Assembly (NCBI RefSeq): GCF_963691685.1
Contig: NZ_OY829290.1
Span: forward strand, 4,243,001-4,307,000
DNA from: Thalassovita sp.
GTDB lineage: Bacteria > Pseudomonadota > Alphaproteobacteria > Rhodobacterales > Rhodobacteraceae
Direction: 5' to 3'
Length of the DNA: 64,000 nucleotides
Made by a program: the position numbers and the translations under genes. Under the pieces are notes generated by a model that had not been told where the DNA came from, searched no databases, and saw nothing but the letters and a program-made list of their open reading frames with translations. This document shows, piece after piece, positions 25,446 through 33,686 of this stretch (positions within the stretch are counted from its first letter, which is position 1; each line of letters opens with the position of its first letter).

Positions 25446-26822
25446 TTACACTCCATACAGATCAAAATCCGACCCGCCGAGAAGCTGAATGTCCGCAGCC
25501 TGCCCCGTTGCTGCATCAATCTCGTTGCCCGCAACATCCAGCCAGGCCAGCGGTTGCGAGGTATAGTACCCCCTGCGCACTGCGACGCTGGCGCCGGTTT
25601 GATCGCCATTGACCTGCGCAACGATCTGCCCTGCAATATCAATGCGGGTGACATCCGTCGCGCTGTCATAGCTGAGCGTCAGGCCGGTGCGGACGGCCTC
25701 CGCCTCCCCGTCAGAGTCATCGCGGAAATCGATAATCAGCTGATCTTCGGTCGGATCAAAGTCGGTCACCTCAGCGTAGCCGTCAGCGCTGGAACGGTTA
25801 TCATAAAGCATGAAAAACTGATCTTCGCCCGCACCGCCCGTCGCGGTTGAGGACGCACCGATATACATTTGGTCATTGCCTTCGCCGCCAAACAAAGCGT
25901 CGTCAGACCCGTAGAGCGAGGCAGAACCGGGGGCATGATTCCATTGGCTTTCGTAAAACCCCAAGGACGAACCGCTAAACAAACGGTCGTTGCCCTCGCC
26001 CCCGATCAAGGTATCTGCGCCGCCGCTTGGTGCGAAGACATCATTCGCAATGATCAGGTTCGCGCCCGCGTCCCCCTCGATCACCTCCGCCTCAGCGCTG
26101 GCGCCGATCACCGCGTCAATGATCGCGGGGCCCGCATCCTCGGGCGCGGCATAGCTGCGCGGGGTATCTTCGCCGTCATAGCGTTCGATCACTTCCAGGG
26201 TCTCCCCCGGTTCCAGGGTCACGCCCTCCAGCGTCAGGATGACGCTCATATCCTCTTCATCCACGAACCGCAGACCGGCGCCATCTGGCGTCTGGTAAAG
26301 CGCGATGGAATAATAGTCGTTTTCCAAAACCAGCTGATCCTCAGCCGGATTAAAGTCGCGGATCACAGTGCCTTCACCCGGCACCCAAGGCACAAAGAAC
26401 CGGTCGGCCCCCTCGCCACCTTCGGCCGTGTTCTGCCAATCGACATGCAGGATATCATCACCTGCGCCACCCAGCAGAACGTCCGCCTCCCCCGCGGTGC
26501 CAATCAGCACGTCATCACCGGCGGTGCCGGTCACCGTATCCGCCACACCGCTTTCAGCGATCAGCAGTGACGGTTCAACCGCCATGGCTTGGGTCAGTAG
26601 ATCAAAGGTTGGCGCGGCGGTGACAGGCCCGGCGTCGGCTGGTGGTTCATCCGTTGGTTCATCCGTTGGTTCATCCGCGTTGCTGGCAGTGGGTGTACCC
26701 TCACCCCCCTCACCACGCGGAGCGGCTGATGTGCCCTCCGCCACATCATCATCCAGCATCTCCACCAGACCCCAGCCAAGTGCGGCGGAGCCAAGCGCCA
26801 GCAGCATAAACAGTGGTCCCAT
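25446..26822 (-). CDS. Membrane-anchored RTX-type calcium-binding protein 1
   Basis: 458 residues from ATG 26822 (TTG 26840 is another in-frame start). One N-terminal hydrophobic helix (LFMLLALGSAALGWGLVEML) is followed by an acidic, Pro-rich linker containing a repeated DEPT unit. Several hemolysin-type calcium repeats come next (GTAGDDVLIGTAG, VLLGGAGDDILHVDW, LIGGEGNDRLFSG, ALFGGEGNDQMYIG). The C-terminal half shares with the next gene a block reading WNHAPGSASL, SSTATGGAGEDQFF, VTDFDPTEDQLIIDF and WLDVAGNEID. No type I secretion genes are nearby. Function unknown; probably extracellular or envelope-attached. Confidence 0.8.
   Translation of the reverse strand: MGPLFMLLALGSAALGWGLVEMLDDDVAEGTSAAPRGEGGEGTPTASNADEPTDEPTDEPPADAGPVTAAPTFDLLTQAMAVEPSLLIAESGVADTVTGTAGDDVLIGTAGEADVLLGGAGDDILHVDWQNTAEGGEGADRFFVPWVPGEGTVIRDFNPAEDQLVLENDYYSIALYQTPDGAGLRFVDEEDMSVILTLEGVTLEPGETLEVIERYDGEDTPRSYAAPEDAGPAIIDAVIGASAEAEVIEGDAGANLIIANDVFAPSGGADTLIGGEGNDRLFSGSSLGFYESQWNHAPGSASLYGSDDALFGGEGNDQMYIGASSTATGGAGEDQFFMLYDNRSSADGYAEVTDFDPTEDQLIIDFRDDSDGEAEAVRTGLTLSYDSATDVTRIDIAGQIVAQVNGDQTGASVAVRRGYYTSQPLAWLDVAGNEIDAATGQAADIQLLGGSDFDLYGV
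26644..26679 (-). repeat. Three tandem 12-bp units encoding DEPT
   Basis: GGTTCATCCGTT occurs twice perfectly (26644-26655, 26656-26667) and once with two changed bases (26668-26679). The unit is a multiple of three, so copy-number change alters linker length without shifting the frame. Confidence 0.85.
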
Positions 26823-26936
26823 GTCCCCCAGAACCCCCAAATACCCTAAATCAATAGGCGGAGCCTATGGCGCATCAAGGCTGACAAATAGTCCGGAATT
26901 CCAGTAGATTTCAGGCTGATGGTAACAGGGGCGGGA

Positions 26937-27749
26937 TCAGGCGCCTGCGATCTCTTCCAGGGTGCGGGCCACCAGGATCAGATCTGCGGCTTCGCCTTCT
27001 TCTTCGCTGATCTCATTGCCTTCGACATCCAGCCAAACCGGCGCTTCGGCGTCGGTTTCAGCGTCATAGAAGGCAACCGTCAGATCGGTCTGATCACCAT
27101 TGAGGTGCAGCACCTCATCGCCGTCCAGCTCAACCACGGTGGTGTCGGTTTCCGCGTCATGGGTCATCAAAAAGGTGTCAACAGCATCTTTAGTGCTGAA
27201 GTCGGTGGTGTAGACGCCCTGATGCAGCGCGAAGTCAATTTCCAGCGAGTCCTTGCCAGCGGTGAAATCGGTGATCTCCGCAGCCTCATTGGTGCCAAAG
27301 TAGTTGTCGGCATAGGCCACAAACAGATCGTCGCCTTCCCCGCCGGTGGCGGTGCTGTTCGGGCCAACATAAAGGGTGTCATTGCCTTCACCGCCGTTCA
27401 GCACGTCGCCGTCATTGTCGGTCAGGCTGATTTCGCCCGGCTGATGGTTCCACTCTTCAGTAAACAAAACATCGGAGCCGCTGAACAGCAGGTCGTCCCC
27501 ATGACCGCCGTTCAGCGTATCTGCTCCTTCTGCGCCGAACAGCGTGTCGTCCCCGGTGCCCCCACCCAGAACATCATCGCCGTGCCCGCCGGTCAAATAC
27601 AGGTCCAGATCAGTGATGATCTCAACCTCGTCCCCTTCGACCTCGGGCGTTTCAACATCGTCAGACTGTGCCTCCTGATCGGACTCATCCAGATCCGTCA
27701 GACCTACCGCACCGGCCACCATCGCACTTAGCAAAATCAGAAAGGTCAC
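26937..27749 (-). CDS. Membrane-anchored RTX-type calcium-binding protein 2
   Basis: 270 residues when started at GTG 27749, which has AGAGG six bases upstream and makes the hydrophobic helix TFLILLSAMVAGAVGL the N terminus, as in its two paralogues. ATG 27824 would add 25 basic residues but has no good ribosome site. RTX repeats are compact (LTGGHGDDVLGGGTGDDTLF, LNGGHGDDLLFSG). The C-terminal block (WNHQPGEISL, NSTATGGEGDDLF, ITDFTAGKDSLEIDF, WLDVEGNEIS) closely follows that of the neighbour downstream, indicating a tandem duplication. No secretion partner is visible. Confidence 0.78.
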   Translation of the reverse strand: MTFLILLSAMVAGAVGLTDLDESDQEAQSDDVETPEVEGDEVEIITDLDLYLTGGHGDDVLGGGTGDDTLFGAEGADTLNGGHGDDLLFSGSDVLFTEEWNHQPGEISLTDNDGDVLNGGEGNDTLYVGPNSTATGGEGDDLFVAYADNYFGTNEAAEITDFTAGKDSLEIDFALHQGVYTTDFSTKDAVDTFLMTHDAETDTTVVELDGDEVLHLNGDQTDLTVAFYDAETDAEAPVWLDVEGNEISEEEGEAADLILVARTLEEIAGA

Positions 27750-27931
27750 TGCACACCTCTTACGAATTGTCGTTTTCGACTTATGGAGAGTTTTTAGCAC
27801 ATCCCTAAGAGCAGCCCGAGTCATCTAACTGACGACAATTGACAGAGGGCCAACAGGACCAAAGCCCTAAGATGCAGCGCCATAAGGTACAGCGCATTGC
27901 ACTAACGTCGGAAATATGGCCAATAACAGCC

Positions 27932-28447
27932 ATGATCACACGCGAATTCCAAAAGGGCGACGCCCATTCCACTGCTGTCTACTCTGACTGCGAGAAGTAT
28001 CGCTACCAGCTGACCCGAACCTGGGATTCGGGTGGGCGTAAGGCGCTTTTTGTGATGCTGAACCCGTCCACCGCGACTGAAGTGCAGAATGATCCAACCG
28101 TGGAACGCTGTGAACGCCGGGCGCGGGCGTTGGGGTTTGGCGCCTTTCGGGTGACCAACATCTTTGCCTGGCGGGACACCGATCCCCGCGCCATGCGCGC
28201 CGCCGCGGATCCCATCGGGCCAGCCAATGATCAGACCATTCTGGAAGGGTGTGACTGGGCCGATCAGATCATCGCCGCCTGGGGCAGCCATGGCGATCAC
28301 CTGAACCACGGCGCTCATATGGCCAAACTGCTGCGCGGCACCGGCCGTGACATTTATGCCCTTGGCCTGACCAAGGCGGGCCATCCCAAACATCCGCTTT
28401 ACATCGCCTACACCCAACAGCCAGAGTTGTGGCAGATCCCCGACTGA
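27932..28447 (+). CDS. DUF1643 domain protein
   Basis: 171 residues from ATG 27932; a longer reading from 27839 adds 31 residues without family similarity. The domain is recognised from YRYQLTRTWDSGGRKALFVMLNPSTAT, DPTVERCERRARALGFGAFRVTNIFAWRDTDP and a C-terminal LGLTKAGHPKHPLYI. DUF1643 proteins are widespread in bacteria and phages, and the conserved NPSTA and TKxGxPxHP motifs suggest a nucleotide- or nucleic-acid-related activity that has not been shown. The gene is divergent from RTX gene 2 and 19 bp before the DUF5665 gene. Confidence 0.85.
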   Translation: MITREFQKGDAHSTAVYSDCEKYRYQLTRTWDSGGRKALFVMLNPSTATEVQNDPTVERCERRARALGFGAFRVTNIFAWRDTDPRAMRAAADPIGPANDQTILEGCDWADQIIAAWGSHGDHLNHGAHMAKLLRGTGRDIYALGLTKAGHPKHPLYIAYTQQPELWQIPD

Positions 28448-28466
28448 TCCCCCTGAAGGAGCTGTG

Positions 28467-28790
28467 ATGACCGATCCCACCCCTGCCCCGGCTGAAACGC
28501 TGCCCGAGACCGCAGCGCTGACACGTCTGGCCGAGGAGGTGGAACGGTTCAACAATCACCGTTTCGTTGCGGTGCAAAACTCCCTCTGGCGGTTATTGAT
28601 GTTTCAGTTCCTGCGCGGGCTGGCCTTTGGCCTCGGCTCGGTCATGGGGGCGACGATCCTCGTGTCCATGATCGCTTGGTGGCTGTCGCAGTTTGAATTC
28701 CTGCCTTTGATCGGCGACTGGATGGTCATCCTGTCGGATGAATTTGAACGCGCGCTTGGCAATGGGAACGGGATCACCTCCGACCCTTAA
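28467..28790 (+). CDS. DUF5665 membrane protein
   Basis: 107 residues from ATG 28467 with AAGGAG upstream; the GTG directly before it is an alternative start. A cytoplasmic N terminus with a short amphipathic stretch (LTRLAEEVERFNNHRF) precedes RLLMFQFLRGLAFGLGSVMG and ATILVSMIAWWLSQFEFLPLIG, one or two membrane segments. This matches DUF5665, a small inner-membrane family without known role. Located between DUF1643 and the third RTX gene. Confidence 0.75.
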   Translation: MTDPTPAPAETLPETAALTRLAEEVERFNNHRFVAVQNSLWRLLMFQFLRGLAFGLGSVMGATILVSMIAWWLSQFEFLPLIGDWMVILSDEFERALGNGNGITSDP

Positions 28791-28889
28791 ATCCGCGTTA
28801 ACCACGCACCGCGATTGATTTTGACCTGACTGTATCGCCTCCGGCATCCTGATACTGGGTTGGTGGTTCTTGTGGTGAGGTAGGGTTCG

Positions 28890-29987
28890 ATGTGGATCAT
28901 GGCAGGCATGGTGGGTGCAATGATGGCCGGTATGGCGCTGGTCGGGCTGACCTCTGTGCCGCCGGTTGATGATGAACCTGACGATCTGGAAGGCGATGGA
29001 TTTGGCCCCGAGGCTTCTGGCCTGATGCAACGTGTGGGCGCGCTGATTGGCGACACGCCCGCCGGTAACAGCGGATCAGACGGGAATACCCCGTCTGACA
29101 ATCTGCTGACCCAACTGCTGGACGACACCCCAGATGATAGCCCTCCGCCCCCCGAAGCCGAACGTTTCGACATTCTGGTGGATGACACCCCCACACAGAC
29201 CGGCACCGCAGAGGATGATATCCTCGCCGGCACTGCCGAGGATGAGGCGCTGGAGGGGTTCGCGGGCGATGACCAAATCAACGGCTATGGCGGTGACGAT
29301 CTGGTGGACGGCGGCGCCGGCCAGGATGAGTTGTTTGGCGATACCGGCAATGACACCCTGCTTGGCGGCGATAACGCGGACCAGCTGCACGGGCAGGATG
29401 GGGACGACCTGCTGAAAGGTGGCGCAGGGGACGACACGCTATCGGGCCATCTGGATGCGGATACCCTAGATGGCGGTGCGGGTGATGACAGCCTGCAGGG
29501 CGGTGACGGGCAGGATGTACTGATCGGCGGCGAAGGGGATGATGCGCTGCTTGGCGGCTTGGGGGATGACACGCTGACCGGCGGGTCCGGCGCAGATGTG
29601 CTGTTTGGTGGCTCTGGCGACGATCAGCTGAGCGGCGCGGGCGATGGCACGCAGGACTTTCTGAACGGTGGAACCGGTGCCGATATCATCGACTTTGGCA
29701 CGCAGGACGTGATCAGCACCGGCGACGGGGCGGACCTGCTGACCACGATGGCTGACACCACGGGGGCTGAGGTGATGGATTTCGACACCGCTGAGGACAC
29801 GTTGGTGCTGCTTTTTGATGACAGTCAGGATCCCACCCCACCGATTTTGGACCTGCGCCCAGACGGCACGGAGTCCGAGGATCTGGGCGTTTGGATCAAC
29901 GGCGAACAGGTTGCACTGCTGCATGGGGTCAGCGCCGCCGAACAGGCCGATATCCGGCTGGTGCCGCAGTCCCAATTCGTTGCATAA
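28890..29987 (+). CDS. Membrane-anchored RTX-type calcium-binding protein 3
   Basis: 365 residues. A short N-terminal hydrophobic helix (WIMAGMVGAMMAGMALVGL) is followed by about 85 acidic, Pro/Asp-rich residues. From about residue 108 to 255 there is a long run of nonapeptide calcium repeats of GGxGxDxLx type (for example LKGGAGDDTLSGHLDADTL and LLGGLGDDTLTGGSGADVL). The C terminus (EVMDFDTAEDTLVLLFDD, then LGVWINGEQVALLHGV) resembles the end of the two minus-strand RTX proteins. Runs of these repeats fold into a calcium-loaded parallel beta-roll outside the cell. No adjacent T1SS is present, so the export route is unclear. Confidence 0.85.
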   Translation: MWIMAGMVGAMMAGMALVGLTSVPPVDDEPDDLEGDGFGPEASGLMQRVGALIGDTPAGNSGSDGNTPSDNLLTQLLDDTPDDSPPPPEAERFDILVDDTPTQTGTAEDDILAGTAEDEALEGFAGDDQINGYGGDDLVDGGAGQDELFGDTGNDTLLGGDNADQLHGQDGDDLLKGGAGDDTLSGHLDADTLDGGAGDDSLQGGDGQDVLIGGEGDDALLGGLGDDTLTGGSGADVLFGGSGDDQLSGAGDGTQDFLNGGTGADIIDFGTQDVISTGDGADLLTTMADTTGAEVMDFDTAEDTLVLLFDDSQDPTPPILDLRPDGTESEDLGVWINGEQVALLHGVSAAEQADIRLVPQSQFVA

Positions 29988-30075
29988 ACTGCCCTGCCCG
30001 GATCTGCGTCTTCGCCAGCCCGGTCGCACGCACGATTTCCCTTTCCTTTATGGCGATTTTCCCTTATCAGCGCGC

Positions 30076-30099
30076 ATCGCTTCCGCTTTGCGGGGCGAT
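30076..30099 (+). promoter_or_regulatory. Hairpin in the rpsO leader
   Basis: ATCGCTTCCGC pairs with GCGGGGCGAT (one wobble and one bulge), 70 nt before the rpsO start. S15 represses its own translation through leader structures in several bacteria. Whether this hairpin does so is unknown. Confidence 0.3.
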
Positions 30100-30168
30100 T
30101 CCTCCATAGGACCTTGTCTGGACGACATCCCGGCTTGTGCCCTGAACCCTCTAACTAGGAGAACCCCG

Positions 30169-30438
30169 ATGTCGATCACTGCTGAAGAAAAAGCACGCGT
30201 CATGAAAGAATTCGCAACCAAAGAAGGCGACACCGGTTCGCCCGAAGTACAGGTTGCTATTCTGTCCTCGCGCATCGCGACCCTGACCGAGCACTTCAAA
30301 ACCCACAAAAAAGACAACCACGGCCGCCGTGGTCTTCTGATGATGGTTGCTCAGCGCCGTAAGCTGCTGGACTACCTGAAGGGTAAAGACGAAGCCCGTT
30401 ACGCTGACCTGATCAAACGTCTGGGCCTGCGTCGCTAA
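30169..30438 (+). CDS. rpsO: 30S ribosomal protein S15
   Basis: 89 residues, the normal S15 length, starting at ATG 30169 with TAGGAG upstream. S15 binds the central domain of 16S rRNA early in 30S assembly. Family signature: GDTGSPEVQVAILSSRI, then LTEHFKTHKKDNHGRRGLL and RRKLLDYLKGKD. Codon use is strongly biased to the preferred set of highly expressed genes. It ends in a strong terminator. pnp, its usual neighbour, lies 6.2 kb downstream. Confidence 0.99.
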   Translation: MSITAEEKARVMKEFATKEGDTGSPEVQVAILSSRIATLTEHFKTHKKDNHGRRGLLMMVAQRRKLLDYLKGKDEARYADLIKRLGLRR

Positions 30439-30464
30439 GGTTTTCGGATCTTTCCGATCCAAGG

Positions 30465-30495
30465 AACGCCCGCTCTTATGAGCGGGCGTTTTTTG
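30465..30495 (+). terminator. rpsO intrinsic terminator
   Basis: AACGCCCGCTC (30465-30475), loop TTAT, GAGCGGGCGTT (30480-30490), then a T-run. The stem is an 11-bp perfect match. Confidence 0.95.
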
Positions 30496-30499
30496 TTGC

Positions 30500-31357
30500 T
30501 CAGCAACGTGCGGCGCCATCATAGCGCTGAATGATGCCGGTGATATTGTCGGCGCCAAACCCTTCGGCCACGGCTTGCGCGTAGACCTCTGCCACCTGTT
30601 CTGCCAGGGGCATCACGGTGCCGGATTGCGCAACATAGGTGAAATCCTTCGCCACCAGATCGATTGGAAAGGCTGGGGCCCATTGCCCGGCCAACATCGC
30701 ACCACCTGCCCCAGCGGTGGCGGGCGAACAAACGGGGGTGTCCGCCAGCGCCTTCAAAACCGATTGCGCATCAAACCCCTTTGCCTTGGTTGCCGCCATC
30801 AGCTCCGCCAGAGCTGCCAGTTGGGTGCCAAACATCGCGTTCACCACCAGTTTCGCCATAGCGCCGGCCCCCGCAGGACCGCAGTGCAGCCTCTTGCCGC
30901 CCATCTCGGCAAACAGCGGATCCAGCGCCGCAATGACCTCCGCAGCGCCGCCTTGCAGGAAAATCAGTTGTCCCGCTTCAGCCTGCGGGCGCGATCCGGC
31001 GACTGGCGCATCAACAAAGGCAACACCCCGCTCCGCAGCGGCAGCGTGCAGCTTTAGCACCTGGGTGAGGCTGAGGGTGGAGCATTCCACCGCAACCGCA
31101 CCGGTCGGCAGCGCGGCAAGCGCCCCCGCTGCCCCAAGCCACACATCAGTAGAAGCCGCATCATCGCGCAGCATGGCAAAGACCACATCAGCCGCCGCCA
31201 CTGCATCGGCCGGCGTCACGGCCTTCACCGCCCGCGCATCAAAGCCGTCGCGCACAGCGGTGTTGCGGTTCCACACGGTCACATCATGCCCCGCGTCCAG
31301 CAGGCGCGTGGCCATACGTTGCCCCATCGCGCCCAAACCTAAAAACGTTACCTTCAT
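30500..31357 (-). CDS. 3-hydroxyisobutyrate dehydrogenase-family NAD(P) oxidoreductase
   Basis: 285 residues from ATG 31357, which has AGGAG seven bases upstream (ATG 31363 is too close to it). The N-terminal Rossmann motif is VTFLGLGAMGQRMATRLL. The substrate-binding motif VDAPVAGSRPQAEAGQL (about 115-131) and the catalytic Lys region GPAGAGAMAKLVVNAMFGTQ (Lys near 165) place it in the beta-hydroxyacid dehydrogenase family (MmsB, GarR, GlxR or succinic semialdehyde reductase-like). The exact substrate cannot be told. Divergent from a LysR gene with a strong dyad between them, suggesting an inducible catabolic or detoxifying role. Confidence 0.9.
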   Translation of the reverse strand: MKVTFLGLGAMGQRMATRLLDAGHDVTVWNRNTAVRDGFDARAVKAVTPADAVAAADVVFAMLRDDAASTDVWLGAAGALAALPTGAVAVECSTLSLTQVLKLHAAAAERGVAFVDAPVAGSRPQAEAGQLIFLQGGAAEVIAALDPLFAEMGGKRLHCGPAGAGAMAKLVVNAMFGTQLAALAELMAATKAKGFDAQSVLKALADTPVCSPATAGAGGAMLAGQWAPAFPIDLVAKDFTYVAQSGTVMPLAEQVAEVYAQAVAEGFGADNITGIIQRYDGAARC

Positions 31358-31428
31358 GTTCATTCTCCTGTGATGAGGGCTGAACGTGGCGGATGCGGCA
31401 TATTTGGGAAATCAGGACAACTGCGCTA

Positions 31429-31453
31429 CATTCGTGCGAGATTTGCACGAATG
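31429..31453. promoter_or_regulatory. Perfect LysR-type dyad (T-N11-A)
   Basis: CATTCGTGC (31429-31437), 7 bases, GCACGAATG (31445-31453). The 9-bp arms match perfectly and contain the canonical T-N11-A (T31435, A31447). It ends 9 bp before the LysR start codon and lies in the gap shared with the divergent dehydrogenase, as expected for an autoregulatory site. Confidence 0.75.
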
Positions 31454-31462
31454 AGGGCATCA

Positions 31463-32353
31463 ATGGATCTGGACACGCTTGAAACCTTCCGCGCTGTTGC
31501 AGCGGCCGGGTCGTTTGCTGCCTATGCACGGCAGCTGAATGTCGCGCCCTCCTCCGTCTCGCGGCAGATCGCCGGGCTGGAAGAGGCGTTGCAAGTGCGT
31601 CTGTTTGATCGAACCACGCGGCGGCTGGTGCTGACAGAAGCCGGGGCAACCTATCTGACACAGGCGGGTGAAGCGGCCCGCGATCAGCTGACAGATCCCA
31701 CCGGAAAGCTGCGCGTCGCAACCTCTGTCGCATTTGCGGAACGCTGGTTGCTGCCACGGTTGTCCGGCTTTGCGCAGCGCTATCCCAAGATACAACTGGA
31801 TCTGCAGCTCAGCGACACGCAGGTGGATCTGCGCAGCGAAGGTATTGATCTGGCCATTCGCTTTGGTGCTGCGATCCATGGCGATTACGTGGTGCGCCGG
31901 CTGCGGGCAACCCGCTATCATCTGGTCGCCAGCCCCGGCTATCTGGCGCAACAGGGCCGCCCAAACCTACCGCTGGACTTACAGCACCACAGCTGCCTGC
32001 AAATGCCCTATCCGGGGTTTGAAACCAACTGGCGGATCCGCCAATCAGACAAGCCGCCCATGACTGTTCCGCTGGGCCCGGGCAGCGTGATTTCTAACCC
32101 GCTGGCCCTGCGCCGGGCGGCGCTGTTGGATTTGGGGATCGCGATGCTGGCCGATTGGATGGTGGAGGAGGATCTGGCTGCGGGGTCGCTCATTGACCTT
32201 TTCCCAGACCACGAAGCCTCCCCCGGTGGTTTCGACACGGCGGCTTGGATCCTTTACCCGACGCGCAGCTATGTCCCTGCCAAATTGCGCGCCTTTGTGG
32301 ATTGGATCACCGCCGCGCAGACCCATCCGGACCGATCTGCCGCAGCAGATTGA
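31463..32353 (+). CDS. LysR-family regulator
   Basis: 296 residues from ATG 31463, which has GAGGG six bases upstream; ATG 31451 is a weaker alternative. HTH domain: LDTLETFRAVAAAGSFAAYARQ and APSSVSRQIAGLEEAL, then LFDRTTRRLVLTEAG. The linker helix (TEAGATYLTQAGEAARDQLTDPTGKLRV) is about ten residues shorter than usual for CrgA-like members, which could change spacing in the tetramer. The effector domain follows (SVAFAERWLLPRLSGF). Divergent from the dehydrogenase gene. The last 47 bp overlap the 3' end of the convergent decarboxylase gene. Confidence 0.92.
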   Translation: MDLDTLETFRAVAAAGSFAAYARQLNVAPSSVSRQIAGLEEALQVRLFDRTTRRLVLTEAGATYLTQAGEAARDQLTDPTGKLRVATSVAFAERWLLPRLSGFAQRYPKIQLDLQLSDTQVDLRSEGIDLAIRFGAAIHGDYVVRRLRATRYHLVASPGYLAQQGRPNLPLDLQHHSCLQMPYPGFETNWRIRQSDKPPMTVPLGPGSVISNPLALRRAALLDLGIAMLADWMVEEDLAAGSLIDLFPDHEASPGGFDTAAWILYPTRSYVPAKLRAFVDWITAAQTHPDRSAAAD

Positions 32354-33665
32354 TCAAGCGATCCACGTTTTCCTGTTCCGTCCGGAAGGACGACAGGCTG
32401 ATCCGAAACGCCGGACGCCCCTGCCAAACGGTACCGCCAAACCAGACCTGCCCGCTGTCCTGTGCCTGCTGCAAAATTGCGGCCGTCGCCGCATCATTGC
32501 GGCCGCGGACCAGAACCTGATTAAGGACCACACGGTTCAGCACCTCAAACCCGGCGGCACGCAGCCCCTCCCCAACATGCACGGCCTGCGCGTGATGTTT
32601 TTCCACCATCGCGGCCACGCCGTTGCGGCCCAGCGCTCGCAGCGCGGCCCAGATCGGAATGCCGCGCGCCCGGCGCGAAAACTCCAGTGTCAGGTTCTTT
32701 TGGGAATCCGCTGAGGCCGTGGAATAGGCCGCATCTGCATTCATCACCCGCGCCAGAGCCTGCGGATCCCGGCAAATCGCCATCGCCCCGTCATAAGGCG
32801 TGTTGAGCCACTTGTGCCCATCCGTCGTCCAGCTGTCCGCGCCCTCCACCCCGTCGGTCAGATCTTTCAATGCCGAGGCACGTGCCCAGAGGCCAAACGC
32901 CCCATCCACATGCACCCAAGCCCCCGCGGCCTTGGCGCGTGGAATGATCTCGGCAAAGCGATCAAACTCACCCGTGTTCACCTCACCGGCCTGCAGGACC
33001 AAGATCGTGCGGTCGTCCATCTCTGGCATCTGGTCCGGGATCACGCGCCCCTCCCCATCGACGGGCAGTTTGGCCACATTGGCCCAGCCAAACCCAAGGA
33101 TCTGCAACGCCTTGCGCACGGTCACATGAACGGTTGCAGGCACCATGACCTTGATCTCAGGCGCGCCGATCAGCCCCTGTTCACTGTAATCCCAGCCCTG
33201 CCGCGCCAGCAGCGTTGCGCGCGCGGCGGCCAGAACGCTCAGGCCACAAGCGGTGGCAGAGGTGCCAAAGGCAACCGCACTTTCACGGGGCAGATCCAGG
33301 ATCTCCAGCAGCCAGGCACCGGCCTGTTTTTCCAGAACATCCGCAACCGGCGCATTGTCATAAGAGGAGGCGCATTGATCCCAGGCACCCACCATCCGTT
33401 CTGCCGCAGCGGCGGCCGGCAGGGTGGCCCCGATGACAAAGCCAAAATAGTTCGGCCCGTTGCTGACCACCGTTGCCGGGGAGCCGAGCCTGTCGAGCAT
33501 CTGCACTGTGTCCAGCGCGCCTTTGCCCTCATCCGGTAGCGGTTCAGCAAAAGCCGATAGGGCGTCCAGCGCCTGCGCATCGGGAAACACCGGCTGGTCC
33601 GCAACACCTGCAACATAGCGACGCGCCAGTGCATCGGCTTCTTCTAGTAACTCTAACTCATTCAT
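32307..33665 (-). CDS. Group II PLP-dependent amino acid decarboxylase
   Basis: 452 residues. The PLP-binding motif is in ADSWTTDGHKWLNTPYDGA (Lys near residue 285), preceded by HVDGAFGLWARAS, which holds the Asp that pairs with the pyridine nitrogen, and by FGTSATACGLSVLAAARATLL. This is the fold of aromatic amino acid, glutamate and diaminobutyrate decarboxylases. The substrate is not identifiable from sequence alone. Divergent from an ArsR gene across a 58-bp region with three half-sites, so the ArsR protein probably represses it. The C terminus overlaps the LysR gene on the other strand by 47 bp. Confidence 0.9.
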   Translation of the reverse strand: MNELELLEEADALARRYVAGVADQPVFPDAQALDALSAFAEPLPDEGKGALDTVQMLDRLGSPATVVSNGPNYFGFVIGATLPAAAAAERMVGAWDQCASSYDNAPVADVLEKQAGAWLLEILDLPRESAVAFGTSATACGLSVLAAARATLLARQGWDYSEQGLIGAPEIKVMVPATVHVTVRKALQILGFGWANVAKLPVDGEGRVIPDQMPEMDDRTILVLQAGEVNTGEFDRFAEIIPRAKAAGAWVHVDGAFGLWARASALKDLTDGVEGADSWTTDGHKWLNTPYDGAMAICRDPQALARVMNADAAYSTASADSQKNLTLEFSRRARGIPIWAALRALGRNGVAAMVEKHHAQAVHVGEGLRAAGFEVLNRVVLNQVLVRGRNDAATAAILQQAQDSGQVWFGGTVWQGRPAFRISLSSFRTEQENVDRLINLLRQIGPDGSARR

Positions 33666-33686
33666 GGCATGGTCCTGAAATGCGAA

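Noticed and set aside
29285..29572. CRISPR-like or tandem DNA array in the third RTX gene
   Set aside because: The periodicity is 27 bp from nonapeptide calcium repeats in a coding frame, with varied units and no spacers.
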